From assembly GCA_963697565.1 (NCBI GenBank), contig CAVOOM010000007.1:1-64000 (forward strand): a stretch of DNA of 64,000 bases, written 5' to 3'. Positions 56,256 through 64,000 of this stretch are shown here, in pieces. The notes under the pieces are model-generated. The model did no database searches, was not told the origin of the DNA, and saw nothing but the letters and a program-made list of their open reading frames with translations. Source of the DNA: CAWFSE01 sp963697565. Lineage in GTDB: Bacteria; Actinomycetota; Actinomycetes; CAVWCF01. A program made the translations under genes and the position numbers. Within the stretch, counting starts at the first letter, position 1. Every line of letters starts with the position of its first letter.

Positions 56256-56837
56256 TCAATGGGCGATTGCCACCATCGGCGAGTTGCCGAGAGCTCCGAT
56301 GCCCCACGGCGCGCTGTGCCGCAGGCCGATCGTCCAGACCACGGCATCGCCCTCGGTGGACGTCTGCACCGCCTCGATCACGTTGACCGTGTCGTCGCTG
56401 GCGGCGCGGCCCGCAAGGGCGGCCGAGCCGAACGGTTCGCGGACTTGGTCGGGGGGCGTCTGGCGGGGCTCGGCGGGGGTGCAGCTGAGCTGCACGAAGG
56501 CGCTGCCCTGCACCGGCGGCGCCCGGCGGGCAGCTCCTGGAGGCGGGTGCCGTGCACTGGGGCTTCCCGGCGAACCAGAAGGTCACCACGTCCGCCCCCG
56601 GGATACTCGTGTCGAGATGGATGCCGGTGAGCACGGCCGCGGTGTAGGGCGGGTCCACCGGGGCCTCGATCGGCCCGTCGGTGTCGGGCAGGCCCTTCAA
56701 CGCGGGCGGAGGCTCGGTCGACGCCGACGGCGCCGGGGTCGGCGGGGGCCTTCCGCGGCCCGATCCGCTGTGTCGCATCCCGACGCGGCCAGCGCCGCCA
56801 CAGCCGCCGCGGCGCAGGCGAACAAGCGAATGATCAC
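56256..56837 (-). CDS. AMIN-like domain lipoprotein (frameshifts)
   Basis: About 193 residues. Lipoprotein signal IIRLFACAAAAVAALAASGC from GTG 56837, Pro-rich linker, then TAAVLTGIHLDTSIPGADVV, TFWFAGKPQC, and in the last frame GSAFVQLSCTPAE, VNVIEAVQTSTEGDAVVWTI and GLRHSAPWGIGALGNSPMVA. This is the outline of actinobacterial AMIN-like-domain lipoproteins, thought to act at the cell surface. Shifts near 56750 and 56520. Attributed to the element by position. Confidence 0.6.
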
Positions 56838-57140
56838 GGCGCACCCCCAGATCGGTCCCCAGGCGCTTGCGGGCGTCCACCGCGAGCCTCCTCGCGCTGG
56901 CGCGGCCGGGGTAGGGCCTACAGGCCCACGCGGGCCGCACATGAGCGCCCGGGCGCTGCGCCCGAAATCCCGGAAGCGCGCTGGAGGCAGCGGCCCCGAG
57001 AACGCGCCGCAGCCCGTAGCGAGCCGAACCGCGACCGACTGCGTGGGGCCGTAGGCCTCTGGCGGGTCCGAAGAGACGGCTGAAGCCTGGGATCGAAGCG
57101 GCGCCGCTGGGGGCGTCGCCTGGATGGAGACGGGGCCGTC
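56838..57140. other. 303-bp intergenic region
   Basis: I see no gene with protein-like composition. It separates the divergent AMIN-like and plus-strand lipoprotein genes, so it should hold both promoters. A short inverted repeat GGGCCTACAGGCCC lies near 56915. Confidence 0.35.
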
Positions 57141-57674
57141 ATGAAGGCCCTGAGAATCCCTCTACTTCTGCTGGCCGCGGCCGCCTTGGCGTTGAGCGGC
57201 TGCTCCGGCTCCGACTCCGAGCCCTCCGCGGCAGAGCCGTCGGCCGGGGGGCCGGACTTCTACAACGACCTGCTCATCGAGGTCCCCGGCTACCGGTACG
57301 TCGATGCCCCTGCTGAGGCCCAGCAGGGCCTCGAGAACGCCCTGAAGATCATGGACGAGGCGTACTCGGACGGCACCGCCATGGGCGTGCAGACCGATGA
57401 CGGCACCGAGGTCGGCTACGTCATGCTGTTCCAGGTCCGCCCAGCCCTGATGGACGCGATCGGGGCCGACTCCGAGCAGGTCCTGCGCAACGGGCTCGCC
57501 ATCACGGGCAGCACCCCGGCCTTCGAGACCGTCGAGGGCACGCTCGTGGGCAGCGCCCCCGGCCCCTACGGCCTCATCCACCTGTGGACGCACCAGTCCG
57601 TCATGAGCCAGCTGATCGGCGACGACCCCGCCGCGAGCGAGTTCGTCACGGCCTACCTCACTCAGCACGCCTGA
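57141..57674 (+). CDS. Lipoprotein, VPGY family A
   Basis: 177 residues, intact, ATG 57141. Lipobox LSGC (LLLAAAALALSGCSGSDS). The exported part begins with LLIEVPGYRYVDAPAEAQQG and continues GYVMLFQVRPALMDAIGADS, EGTLVGSAPGPYGLIHLWTH and DDPAASEFVTAYLTQHA. It aligns by eye with the exported domain of the protein at 58644-59349 (VPGYxYxD start, FLLVSVSEDYLD, VAYAEADGVHAYLWFHDSVI, FVEAYL end), so the two are paralogues. No known domain. Confidence 0.75.
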   Translation: MKALRIPLLLLAAAALALSGCSGSDSEPSAAEPSAGGPDFYNDLLIEVPGYRYVDAPAEAQQGLENALKIMDEAYSDGTAMGVQTDDGTEVGYVMLFQVRPALMDAIGADSEQVLRNGLAITGSTPAFETVEGTLVGSAPGPYGLIHLWTHQSVMSQLIGDDPAASEFVTAYLTQHA

Positions 57675-57730
57675 GGGGCGTCGCGGCCCGACCTCACCGC
57701 GGGCCTGGCCCCTGGGCAGGCGACCCGCGC

Positions 57731-58102
57731 CTATGAGAGCCACCCGTTGCGGATGGGCGGCCTTCCCAGCACGAACCACGCACAGGACACGCTCAGGACG
57801 CCAATCCCGCCAAGGCTGCCCGTCCAGTCGCCTGCGCCCGCGGCGCGAAGCGCGAGGGAGCCGAGGCAGAGGCCCGCGCCAAGCCGCTGCAGCACCCGGC
57901 CCAGCCTGAGCCGCCCGGCTGGCATCCGCATAACGCGCTCCTGGTACTCCCACAGCAGGCCCGCGCGTCGGTCGCGCGCATAGGACCTCCTCGGCGCCGG
58001 CGGCGCCGGCGGCGCCGGCCTCGGCGGCTCGGCGCTGCCGCCGGCCGCCCTCGCCTGATGCAGCACCTCCTCATTCAGGGTCTCGTGCCGGTGTCGCAGC
58101 AT
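57731..58102 (-). CDS. Small membrane protein with MLRxRxETLNEE N-terminus (copy 2)
   Basis: 123 residues. N-terminus MLRHRHETLNEEVLHQARAA, a Pro-rich stretch, then a basic region (RSYARDRRAGLLWEYQERVM) and two hydrophobic helices (LGAGLCLGSLALRAAGAGDW, LGGIGVLSVSCAWFVLG). Paralogue of the gene 10 bp upstream. Both probably form one operon. Family unknown to me. Confidence 0.6.
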   Translation of the reverse strand: MLRHRHETLNEEVLHQARAAGGSAEPPRPAPPAPPAPRRSYARDRRAGLLWEYQERVMRMPAGRLRLGRVLQRLGAGLCLGSLALRAAGAGDWTGSLGGIGVLSVSCAWFVLGRPPIRNGWLS

Positions 58103-58112
58103 CGCTTCCCCC

Positions 58113-58489
58113 TCACCTGTTCCGCCACATGTTCTGCGGCTTGTCCTGGAAGTCCGCCCGGCCCGTCCACCGGTCGAAGCCGCCGATCAGCGCGTTGCCC
58201 GCCACCCCCGAGGCGACGCCAACCGCGGCGAGCGCCCAGCCCAACCAGGGGCCCCAGGGCGCGGACGACCTCCTGGCGAGCGCCAGCGCAACGAAGCAGA
58301 CCCGCATAGCCCGAACATGACCCGCGACCACCGGTACCTGCGGGACGGCGAGGCCATGCTGGGGATCGGCTCGTCTTGCGGGGGCGGCACCGGGGGTGGA
58401 GCCGAGTCCGCCGGCTCGGCGATGTGATTGGACTCCCGGACCTGTGGGAGAAGCTCCTCGTTGAGGGTCTCGCGCCGGCGTCTCAGCAT
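58113..58489 (-). CDS. Small membrane protein with MLRxRxETLNEE N-terminus (copy 1, one frameshift)
   Basis: About 125 residues, ATG 58489 with AGAAGGGGG ahead. N-terminus MLRRRRETLNEELLPQVRES; Pro-rich linker; after a shift near 58310 a hydrophobic pair CFVALALARRSSAPW and LGWALAAVGVASGVAGNALI, ending in a soluble tail. Same layout and N-terminal motif as the next gene, pointing to tandem duplication. Confidence 0.55.
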
Positions 58490-58643
58490 CGGCTGCCCCC
58501 TTCTCCCAAGGCCCACGCTGCATCCTCGGTCGCTAGCCGCTAGGGGCTCTGGGTCCCCGCCTCAGCGGGGCCGCACCGCACTACCACCTGCCGCCCCTCG
58601 GCTCAGCCCGGCGTCACTTGAGGTGCCGGGCCCTCCGGGACTG

Positions 58644-59349
58644 CTACTGGTGGGCGGCCTCGAGGTACGCCTCCACGAAGGCGCGCACGTCGCCCTCATC
58701 CGGTCCGGCGGCCCCGGTGATCACGCTGTCGTGGAACCAGAGGTAGGCGTGGACTCCGTCGGCCTCGGCGTACGCGACCTTCTCGCCGGAGATGGTCTCA
58801 GTGGTCGCTGTCGCGCCCCCTCCAGCCATGCCGCCCGCCATCACGGCCACCAGGTCGTCCCCTGTGAGGAGGCCGGCGTCTAGGTAGTCCTCGCTGACTG
58901 AGACAAGCAAGAACGTGGCGACCCTGCCGTCCGCGGCCACCACGTCGTGGCTGGACCAGCCGAGGTAGAAGTCACCGAGCTCAGGGTACCGGGAACGAGC
59001 CGCCTCGTTCTGGGACAGAGTAGCCGGGCGCGGCCTTCTCCTGGAAGTTGGCCAGGTCGCGCCGGTGAGGTCCTCATAGGCGTAGCCGGGCACCGAGAGC
59101 AGCGCCGGCTCGCCGGCCTCCGCGGTGTGCGTGTTCACCACGGCGGCGTCCTCCCCGCCGACGGCCCCAGCACCGCGGCGACGACGGCCCCCGCGGCCAG
59201 CAGCACCGCCAGCCCCAGCAGCAGCCAGGCCCACGCCGGCCAGCCCCGTTTGGCGCCGGGGGCGGCGGGGCCGCCCACTGGCCGGGAGCGTCGTCTGAGC
59301 TTGGAGCGGTCCGAGGGTCTGAGGGTTGGATCGGGGTCTGCATCGTCAT
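58644..59349 (-). CDS. Membrane-anchored VPGY family B protein (frameshifts)
   Basis: About 235 residues. Pro-rich cytoplasmic N-terminus from ATG 59349 (MTMQTPIQPSDPRTAPSSDD), one transmembrane helix (WAWLLLGLAVLLAAGAVVAA), then an outer domain LLSVPGYAYEDL, FYLGWSSHDVVAADGRVATF, LLVSVSEDYLDAGLLTGDDL, YAEADGVHAYLWFHDSVITG and FVEAYLEAAHQ. The outer domain resembles that of the lipoprotein at 57141-57674; the anchoring differs (TM helix instead of lipid). Shifts near 59265, 59165 and 59040. Confidence 0.6.
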
Positions 59350-59481
59350 GGCACCCACCCCCGGTAGGTTCGTCGCGGGACACCGGTGCCCCGGCAATTG
59401 CACCGTCCCACCGGCCGCGCGGCCTCCGCCAGAGGACAACGGCACTCTGCCCCGCCACCGGGCTCCCCCGGTGAGCACGCC

Positions 59482-59570
59482 CTAGTCGCGCGGCTGCGCG
59501 GCCAGGTGCTCGCGGAGCGCCATGACCTCGGCCTCCCGGTAGCGGCGGTGCCCGCCTGCGGCTCTGGCTA
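59482..59570 (-). pseudogene. BldC/Xis-like HTH fragment
   Basis: The minus strand reads RAAGGHRRYREAEVMALREH and LAAQPRD to TAG, matching only the wing and C-terminal helix of a BldC-type protein (compare TLGGHRRYPEAEVRALLERG at 60005-60202). The recognition helix half is absent. It is probably the remnant of a duplicated or older excisionase gene. Confidence 0.6.
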
Positions 59571-59614
59571 GGAGCGCCTGCGCACTGTCTGGATGGCCTC
59601 GTCCCCATCCACCG

Positions 59615-59910
59615 TCACCGTGCTCCGAACCAAGCTGAGGCCACCGCGTACACCATGTACGCGAAGCCAGCCAGAAAGATCGCGTCCGCCAGCAGCCAAT
59701 CCCCGCCCCCCGTACGCTCAGTCAGGGCGCGAGGATCCCCGCCACGATCCAGACCGCGAGGCCGCGGAAGAAGGCCCGCACTCGGGTGGACTTGACCGCT
59801 GTCGCCATGAGCCCGATGCGGGACTCGATGCGCCACCCGTCGCGCGTCATGCCCGCACACCAATCGTCAAGGACCCCTTCGAGATCCTCCTCGGTGAATG
59901 TCCCGTCCAT
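59615..59910 (-). CDS. Small two-helix membrane protein (one frameshift)
   Basis: About 98 residues from ATG 59910, which has GGGAGG six bases ahead. FTEEDLEGVLDDWCAGMTRD, GWRIESRIGLMATAVKSTRV, a helix FFRGLAVWIVAGILA, a shift near 59727, then WLLADAIFLAGFAYMVYAVA. Without the shift it stops after the first helix at 59722. Function unknown. Confidence 0.5.
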
Positions 59911-60004
59911 CGCAGACCTCCCACGGGAGCAGCGGCACACCAACGGTCTCCACCTCGACGATCCATCGATCGCGGCCCCGCTGGTAGGGGCCTCGGTCCC
60001 CGAT

Positions 60005-60202
60005 TCAGCCGCTGTCACCCCGCTCCAGGAGGGCGCGGACCTCGGCTTCGGGGTAGCGGCGGTGCCCGCCGAGAGTGCGGATCGACGGCAGCTTCCCCGC
60101 CTTCGCCCAGCGGGTCACCGTCTTGGGGTCGACGCTGAACAGGGCCGCGACCTCGGCCGGGGTGAGCAGCGGCTCGACCTCTGGCAGCTCCGGTTTCGCC
60201 AT
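60005..60202 (-). CDS. BldC-family MerR-like HTH protein, probable excisionase/regulator
   Basis: 65 residues, intact. LLTPAEVAALFSVDPKTVTR, WAKAGKLPSIRTLGGHRRYP and EAEVRALLERG are very close to Streptomyces BldC, a 68-residue DNA-binding developmental regulator, and to small excisionases of integrative elements. It sits about 140 bp inside the right end repeat, where a xis would be expected. It could instead be the host BldC orthologue if my element boundary is wrong. Confidence 0.8.
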   Translation of the reverse strand: MAKPELPEVEPLLTPAEVAALFSVDPKTVTRWAKAGKLPSIRTLGGHRRYPEAEVRALLERGDSG

Positions 60203-60343
60203 GACACGACGATCCCCGAGCAGCGCTCGGCGCAGGGGCGATTCGGGCGATCGGGCGACCCTCGTCGCGCCCGATAACCTTGCTGTGCGCTCCGCGAACC
60301 CCCGCCTGACCTGCGGCGATGCACAGCGCTTCGAGGTCTACAC

Positions 60344-60395
60344 CCCCAAGATGCCGGGCGAGCCCAAGCGCCTGCAACCCAGCCGCGCCAAGCCT
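60344..60395 (+). repeat. Right attachment-site repeat (attR-like) with original polymerase 3' end
   Basis: Matches 53622-53673 at 50 of 52 positions. Beyond it the frame continues ATPGDTV to TGA 60417-60419, which I read as the displaced original C-terminus of the polymerase. Upstream of the repeat the polymerase similarity stops within a few codons (EVYTPKMPGEP). Confidence 0.75.
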
Positions 60396-60450
60396 GCAAC
60401 TCCGGGCGACACCGTCTGAGGACCCCCTCGGGGCCGCTGACATGGCGCGA

Positions 60451-61161
60451 TCAGCAGCCGGCCTCGACGCCGATGCAGATCCCGTGGTTCTCCCCGACGG
60501 TGTCGTAGCCCGCCCCGCCGATGAAGGTGCCGTGGTTGACGTCCACGTGGTCGTCCCCCCGCCCACCCTTGAACTCGCCGAAGTTCTCGATGACCGAGTC
60601 ATCGCCGCTACCGCCCCGGAACTGCCCGTAGTTCAAGTCCACCGAGTCTTCGCCGTTTCGACCTTCGAAGTAGCCCTGACCGCGGAACACCTGGTCGTCA
60701 CCCGCTCCGCCGTAGAACGTCCCCGCCATGCGATAGCTGGAGTCGTCGCCGGGCCCGCCCTCGAAGACTCCCCCGGTGTCGACGAACCCGGAGTCGTTAC
60801 CTGCGCCGCCCACGAAGAGGCCGAAGTTCTCTGCGCCGCCGTAGTCGTTGCCGGGCCCGCCGAAGAACGCGCCCCACATGTCTGAGATCCCGTCGTTGCC
60901 GGCGAAGCCACACCAGGCCTCGCCGTGTTCGATCACCTCATCGGTGCCCCAGTCATCGCGGGGTGTCCCGGTGATGATGGCGAGCGGGCCATCGAGCAGG
61001 TCGCCGTGGCCGGATGCCTTGATCACCCGGATGCACGCCTGCTGGCTGTCCCTGGCCGCGTGCGCCGGCGCCGCTGCGCCGGTGAGCGCCGCAAGCGCCA
61101 CCAACGAGGTCACGATGGCCAGGGTGGGAACCCGTCGCCGCCGGGGGTCTGCCGTCTTCAT
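60451..61161 (-). CDS. Secreted glycine/aspartate-rich repeat protein (RTX-like)
   Basis: 236 residues, intact. Signal peptide (LAIVTSLVALAALTGAAAPAHA), a short N-terminal domain with Cys, then about seven 18-19-residue repeats of the form GGxGNDxxxxxxGxFxGG, for example FVGGAGNDSGFVDTGGVFEG and FKGGRGDDHVDVNHGTFIGG. GGxGxD matches the calcium-binding RTX half-repeat, but the period is twice the usual nine. The last repeat degenerates to CIGVEAGC. It may fold as a calcium-stabilised beta-roll. No protease or toxin domain. Confidence 0.75.
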   Translation of the reverse strand: MKTADPRRRRVPTLAIVTSLVALAALTGAAAPAHAARDSQQACIRVIKASGHGDLLDGPLAIITGTPRDDWGTDEVIEHGEAWCGFAGNDGISDMWGAFFGGPGNDYGGAENFGLFVGGAGNDSGFVDTGGVFEGGPGDDSSYRMAGTFYGGAGDDQVFRGQGYFEGRNGEDSVDLNYGQFRGGSGDDSVIENFGEFKGGRGDDHVDVNHGTFIGGAGYDTVGENHGICIGVEAGC

Positions 61162-61427
61162 GACCGCCTCCTAGGGGAGCTGAACCTGCCGCCCCCAGCC
61201 ACGTCTACCGCTGCGCGTTGCCTCGCGGTAGAGCACAAGTCCCTGATGTGGCGATGGATGGGCCCGGTCCCCATTGCGTGGCGGGCCAGCGGCCCGTGCC
61301 AGGTCGCTCAGCGGATCCGGCGGCTCGCCTGCGCGGCGACACCCGTTCGGCCTATTCTCATCTGCGTACGAGAGGCGATGCGGGGCCCCGGCGGGGGGCA
61401 GCGGCCTCCGGGGGCACGGGGGAAGCT

Positions 61428-61922
61428 ATGGCAGCGCGGAAACTGGCTCTGCTTGTTGCGTTGGCGGCTCTGGTCGGCTTGCCGGCGGTGAGCCCCGCTG
61501 CGGCCGCACCCAAGCCCAAGCCCCACGCGGGACTCCACATCGTCGTGGACCGTGTCACCACTCCAATCCGATACGCCGCGTGGCCCTACCCCGGTGATGG
61601 GCCCGACGTCCGCTTCGTCACTATCACGGGAACCCTGTACGGCTGCGCGCCGGGGGATCTGTACCTCGTCGGGGGGGACTCCACGCTCGGTCCGGCGTTG
61701 CCCAACTTCGCGCTGGGGCAGTGGGACGGGGTGCCTTGCGGATCTGACGGGACCCTGAGGATCAGCGGCTCCTCCTGGGAGGACCCCGAGGTCGGCAACC
61801 TGCTGCGCCGAGGAAGCAAGGGAACCGGTTCGCTGTACGCAACTCCGCTGCCGCTGTGCCCCGAGGACCCCTGCAACCCGGGGGTGACGGGTTCCGGCAA
61901 GGTGCGCATCCCCCGGAGGTAG
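61428..61922 (+). CDS. Secreted protein of unknown function
   Basis: 164 residues, intact, ATG 61428. Signal peptide KLALLVALAALVGLPAVSPA with cleavage expected after AAAA. The mature part (HIVVDRVTTPIRYAAWPYPG, FVTITGTLYGCAPGDLYLVG, SGSSWEDPEVGNLLRRGSKG) contains four cysteines that could form two disulfides. No family recognised. Confidence 0.7.
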   Translation: MAARKLALLVALAALVGLPAVSPAAAAPKPKPHAGLHIVVDRVTTPIRYAAWPYPGDGPDVRFVTITGTLYGCAPGDLYLVGGDSTLGPALPNFALGQWDGVPCGSDGTLRISGSSWEDPEVGNLLRRGSKGTGSLYATPLPLCPEDPCNPGVTGSGKVRIPRR

Positions 61923-62053
61923 CGCGGGATGCGCCCCTCTGAGTCAATTCGGGAACAGCGGGCGGGGAGCCGCCCCCGTCGCCCTCGGTGCGACGGGGTT
62001 TCGGGGGTGGCGACGCGATCGGCCACCGCAGTCCGGCGGCTAGCGTGACGGGC

Positions 62054-62542
62054 GTGCCCACCGAGGAAGGCCCCGAGTCGGCTGCCGAGGAGGGCGTTCC
62101 GCGGATCCCGGCCTCGGCCAGCGCCCTCGTGTGGGATCGGCGCGGCCGGCTGCTCATCCTCAACCCCACGTACAAGGGCGGCTGGTCCCTCCCCGGCGGG
62201 ATGATCGAGGCGGACGGAGAGACCCCGTGGGAGGCCTGCCGGCGCGAGGCGGCCGAGGAGTGCGGGCTCGTCTTGAGGCGCGGCCGGCTTGTGTGCGTCG
62301 ACTTCCTTCGCCCTCGTCCGGGCCGCCCCGGCGGGATGCGGTTCCTCTTCGACGGCGGGACGCTCTCCGACAAAGCGCTGGCCGGCATCGTCCTTGAGGA
62401 GGCCGAGATCTCGGCATACCGGGTGGCCCGGGTCAAGACCGCGTTGCGGCTCTTGAGCGGTCCGGTCAGCCGCCGCGTGGCCGCTGTCGTCGACAGGCCC
62501 GGGCGGCTGAGGTACCTCGAGGACGGCCGCCCGATGCGCTGA
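62054..62542 (+). CDS. Nudix hydrolase
   Basis: 162 residues, GTG 62054. The Nudix box region reads WSLPGGMIEADGETPWEACR then REAAEECGLVL. It fits GX5EX7REUXEEXGU except for one extra residue in the first loop, which should be checked against a read error. Preceded by ASALVWDRRGRLLILNPTYK as in ADP-ribose/NTP-type hydrolases. Substrate unknown. Confidence 0.87.
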   Translation: MPTEEGPESAAEEGVPRIPASASALVWDRRGRLLILNPTYKGGWSLPGGMIEADGETPWEACRREAAEECGLVLRRGRLVCVDFLRPRPGRPGGMRFLFDGGTLSDKALAGIVLEEAEISAYRVARVKTALRLLSGPVSRRVAAVVDRPGRLRYLEDGRPMR

Positions 62543-62582
62543 GCCGGGGATCGCGGCTACCGAGGCGCTGCCGCCGCAACCG

Positions 62583-63728
62583 TCAGATCCAGTCGCGGCG
62601 CTTGAAGACGACGTAGAGCGTGATGCTGACCGTGGCCATCATGGCGATCGCCAGGGGATAGCCCAGCTGCCACCCGAGCTCGGGCATGTGGTCGAAGTTC
62701 ATCCCGTAGACGGTGCCGATGAGCGTCGGGGCGAACAGGATGGCGGCCCACGCCGAGATCTTCTTGACCTCCTCGTTCTGCGAGTTGCTGGCCTCGCTCA
62801 GGGCCTTCATCTCCTCGTTCTGCCGCTGGGCGACGAGGGTGGCGTTCACCGTGAGGATGTCGCGCAGCGCCACCCGGAAGCCGTCGATGCGCTCGTTGAC
62901 CTCCGCCACGTGGTCGGCGACGTCGCCGAGGTAGCGCTGCAGCTCCTCGTCGACGCCGTACTTGTCGAACCCGGCCGTCAGCGCGTGGAGCAGGCCGACC
63001 AGGGGATGGGTGGCCCGCTGGAAGTCCACCACCTCGCGGGAGAGCTCGTAGATACGGCGGGACACCTCGGGGTCGCCGCCGAACACCTCGTCCTCGATCT
63101 CGTCGATGTCGTTCTCGAGGCCCGCCACCACCGGGGTGTAGCCGTCCACGACCGCGTCGAGGATCGCGTACATCACGGCCTCGGGCCCTTGGGCCAGCAG
63201 CTCGGGGTCTGATTCCAGCCTGGCGCGGACGTGGCTGAGGTCGGGCGACTCGCTGCGGCGCACGGAGATCACGAAGTCCGGGCCGACGAAGAGGTGCAGC
63301 TCGCCGAACTCCACCTCCTCGACGTCGTCGAGGTAGCGGGCGGCGCGCAGCACCACAAACAGGTGCGAGCCGTAGCGGTCGAGCTTGGGGCGCTGGTGGG
63401 CGTGGATGGCGTCCTCGACGGCGAGCTCGTGCAGGCCGAACTCCTCGGCCAGGGAGGCGAGCTCAGCCTCGTCGGGCCGGTAGAGCCCGATCCAGGCCAT
63501 GCCGCCCGGCTCGTCGCGCAGCGCGGCGTACGTGGCGGCGAGGGTCTCGGGCGAGGCGACGCGCCGGCCGTCGCGGTAGATCGCGATGTCGACGACCGAG
63601 TCGCCCGAGCGGGGCTCCTGATCGTCCGCCGCGGTGGCGTCCGCGCCGCCGGGCCCGGCTAGGTCCGCGCTCCCGTGCCCGCGCCGCGAGAGCAGGCTCT
63701 TCATCGGGGGGATCCGGCGCTCAGGCAT
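62583..63728 (-). CDS. corA: CorA-family Mg2+/Co2+ channel
   Basis: 381 residues, intact. Long cytoplasmic N-terminal domain (WIGLYRPDEAELASLAEEFG, ELAVEDAIHAHQRPKLDRYG, VFGGDPEVSRRIYELSREVV), stalk helix with VNERIDGFRVALRDILTVNA, then TM1 ending in the GMN signature (LIGTVYGMNF) and TM2 (LGYPLAIAMMATVSITLYVV) with the basic C-terminal KRRDW. Forms a pentameric channel. Upstream in-frame starts exist; ATG 63728 gives the expected MPERRIPPMKSLLSRR. Confidence 0.94.
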   Translation of the reverse strand: MPERRIPPMKSLLSRRGHGSADLAGPGGADATAADDQEPRSGDSVVDIAIYRDGRRVASPETLAATYAALRDEPGGMAWIGLYRPDEAELASLAEEFGLHELAVEDAIHAHQRPKLDRYGSHLFVVLRAARYLDDVEEVEFGELHLFVGPDFVISVRRSESPDLSHVRARLESDPELLAQGPEAVMYAILDAVVDGYTPVVAGLENDIDEIEDEVFGGDPEVSRRIYELSREVVDFQRATHPLVGLLHALTAGFDKYGVDEELQRYLGDVADHVAEVNERIDGFRVALRDILTVNATLVAQRQNEEMKALSEASNSQNEEVKKISAWAAILFAPTLIGTVYGMNFDHMPELGWQLGYPLAIAMMATVSITLYVVFKRRDWI

Positions 63729-63771
63729 CGAGGTCCTCTGCTGTGGGGCGCGGACTTGGCGGTGACGCCAC

Positions 63772-63815
63772 GGCGCCCGGGGAGGCGCGCTCCTGCGAGC
63801 GGCTCCCCGGGCGCC
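63772..63815. terminator. GC-rich hairpin between two minus-strand genes
   Basis: GGCGCCCGGGGA (63772-63783) pairs perfectly with TCCCCGGGCGCC (63804-63815), a 12-bp stem with a 20-nt loop. It lies 9 bp beyond the stop of the upstream minus-strand membrane-protein gene, the position of a terminator. No T-run, as usual in this GC range. Confidence 0.65.
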
Positions 63816-63824
63816 GAGGGCGGC

Positions 63825-64000
63825 TCAGGCCGCGATCTCCTCGCGGTTGAACTGGCGGTACATGTGCGCGGTGAAGAGCGCCGCGAACGGCAGGGCCACC
63901 AGGGTGAGGACGCCCCAGAAGAACGAGCCCACGATGGCGGCGAGGATGTTCACCAGCGTCATCAGCACGGCGGGGCCGAGGTTGGCGGTGGTCGCGCGGT
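63825..64000 (-). CDS. Membrane protein, C-terminal part (runs off window)
   Basis: The last 58 codons before the TGA at 63825-63827: ATTANLGPAVLMTLVNILAA, IVGSFFWGVLTLVALPFAAL, FTAHMYRQFNREEIAA. Two hydrophobic helices and a short cytoplasmic tail. The pattern PFxxxFTAHMYRQF is common in the C-terminus of multi-pass actinobacterial membrane proteins, but the family cannot be fixed from this part. Confidence 0.6.
   Translation of the reverse strand, partial: RATTANLGPAVLMTLVNILAAIVGSFFWGVLTLVALPFAALFTAHMYRQFNREEIAA

Larger units (their letters stand above)
53622..60395 (+). mobile_element. Integrative element in the 3' end of the ligD-type polymerase gene
   Basis: A 52-bp direct repeat with two mismatches bounds this segment: 53622-53673 inside the polymerase gene and 60344-60395. 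Just inside the left copy is a tyrosine recombinase gene, and 140 bp inside the right copy is a BldC/Xis-like HTH gene. The right copy continues in frame to a normal-looking polymerase C-terminus (PSRAKPATPGDTV), and the left copy gives an alternative C-terminus, so the target gene is restored on integration. The length is about 6.7 kb. No replication or conjugation gene is visible, so it is either a minimal or a decayed element. Inference from structure; not compared with an empty site. Confidence 0.72.

Noticed and set aside
53750..60202. Element as a complete prophage or conjugative element
   Set aside because: No capsid, terminase, relaxase, TraB-like or replication gene is visible in 6.7 kb.

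Overview
The window is high-GC actinobacterial DNA (Actinomycetota; I cannot place it more finely). GTG starts, ATGA/GTGA stop-start overlaps and actinobacteria-restricted families (SepH, DUF4193, DUF3093, DUF3710, DUF3159, DUF3000, HemQ/ChdC) support this. From about 4 kb to 51 kb the gene content and partial order follow the core block known in Mycobacterium tuberculosis between suhB and msrB (dut, two TrkA-type K+ regulators, an APC-type transporter, a TRAM methyltransferase, dxs, RNase D, hemE, hemY, hemQ). A xylose/aconitase segment, fadBA and other genes are interspersed.

Layout. 1-3763: a visibly less GC-rich phage or plasmid replication module (AlpA/Xis-like, iteron-containing initiator, DnaB helicase, small genes). 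It stops abruptly against a 5'-truncated phosphatase gene, so it is an insertion, a deletion junction or an assembly chimera. 4.2-21.3 kb: thymidine kinase, sepH, MFS permease, ferrochelatase, suhB, a protein resembling divinyl-chlorophyllide 8-vinyl reductase, dut, K+ homeostasis genes and an RNA methyltransferase. 21.3-35 kb: aconitase, then a xylose-type locus (xylB, xylGHF ABC importer, ROK repressor, mutarotase) interleaved with a predicted secreted vanadium haloperoxidase/FG-GAP pair. 35-44 kb: dxs, fadBA, GNAT, AlkD-like protein, RNase D. 44-51 kb: regulator, DUF3000, hemE, hemY/cgoX, hemQ/chdC, msrB. With the ferrochelatase at 7.1 kb these encode most of a coproporphyrin-dependent heme route. 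51-53.7 kb: a PHM-like copper monooxygenase lipoprotein and a stand-alone LigD-type polymerase.

53.6-60.4 kb looks like a small integrative element in the 3' end of the ligD-type polymerase gene. A 52-bp direct repeat (two mismatches) made of the gene's 3' coding sequence flanks a damaged tyrosine recombinase at one end and a BldC/Xis-like HTH gene at the other. The cargo is mostly small exported or membrane proteins, several in paralogous pairs. 60.4-64 kb: a secreted GD-rich repeat protein, another secreted protein, a Nudix hydrolase, CorA and a partial membrane protein.

Sequence quality matters for reading this annotation. Single-base frameshifts, several in G or C runs, interrupt many conserved housekeeping genes, especially between 22.5 and 47 kb and in both mobile segments. 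Almost none are seen at 4-22 kb or 47.5-51.3 kb. I read most as sequencing errors. Coordinates of such genes span the reconstructed reading frame from start to stop.
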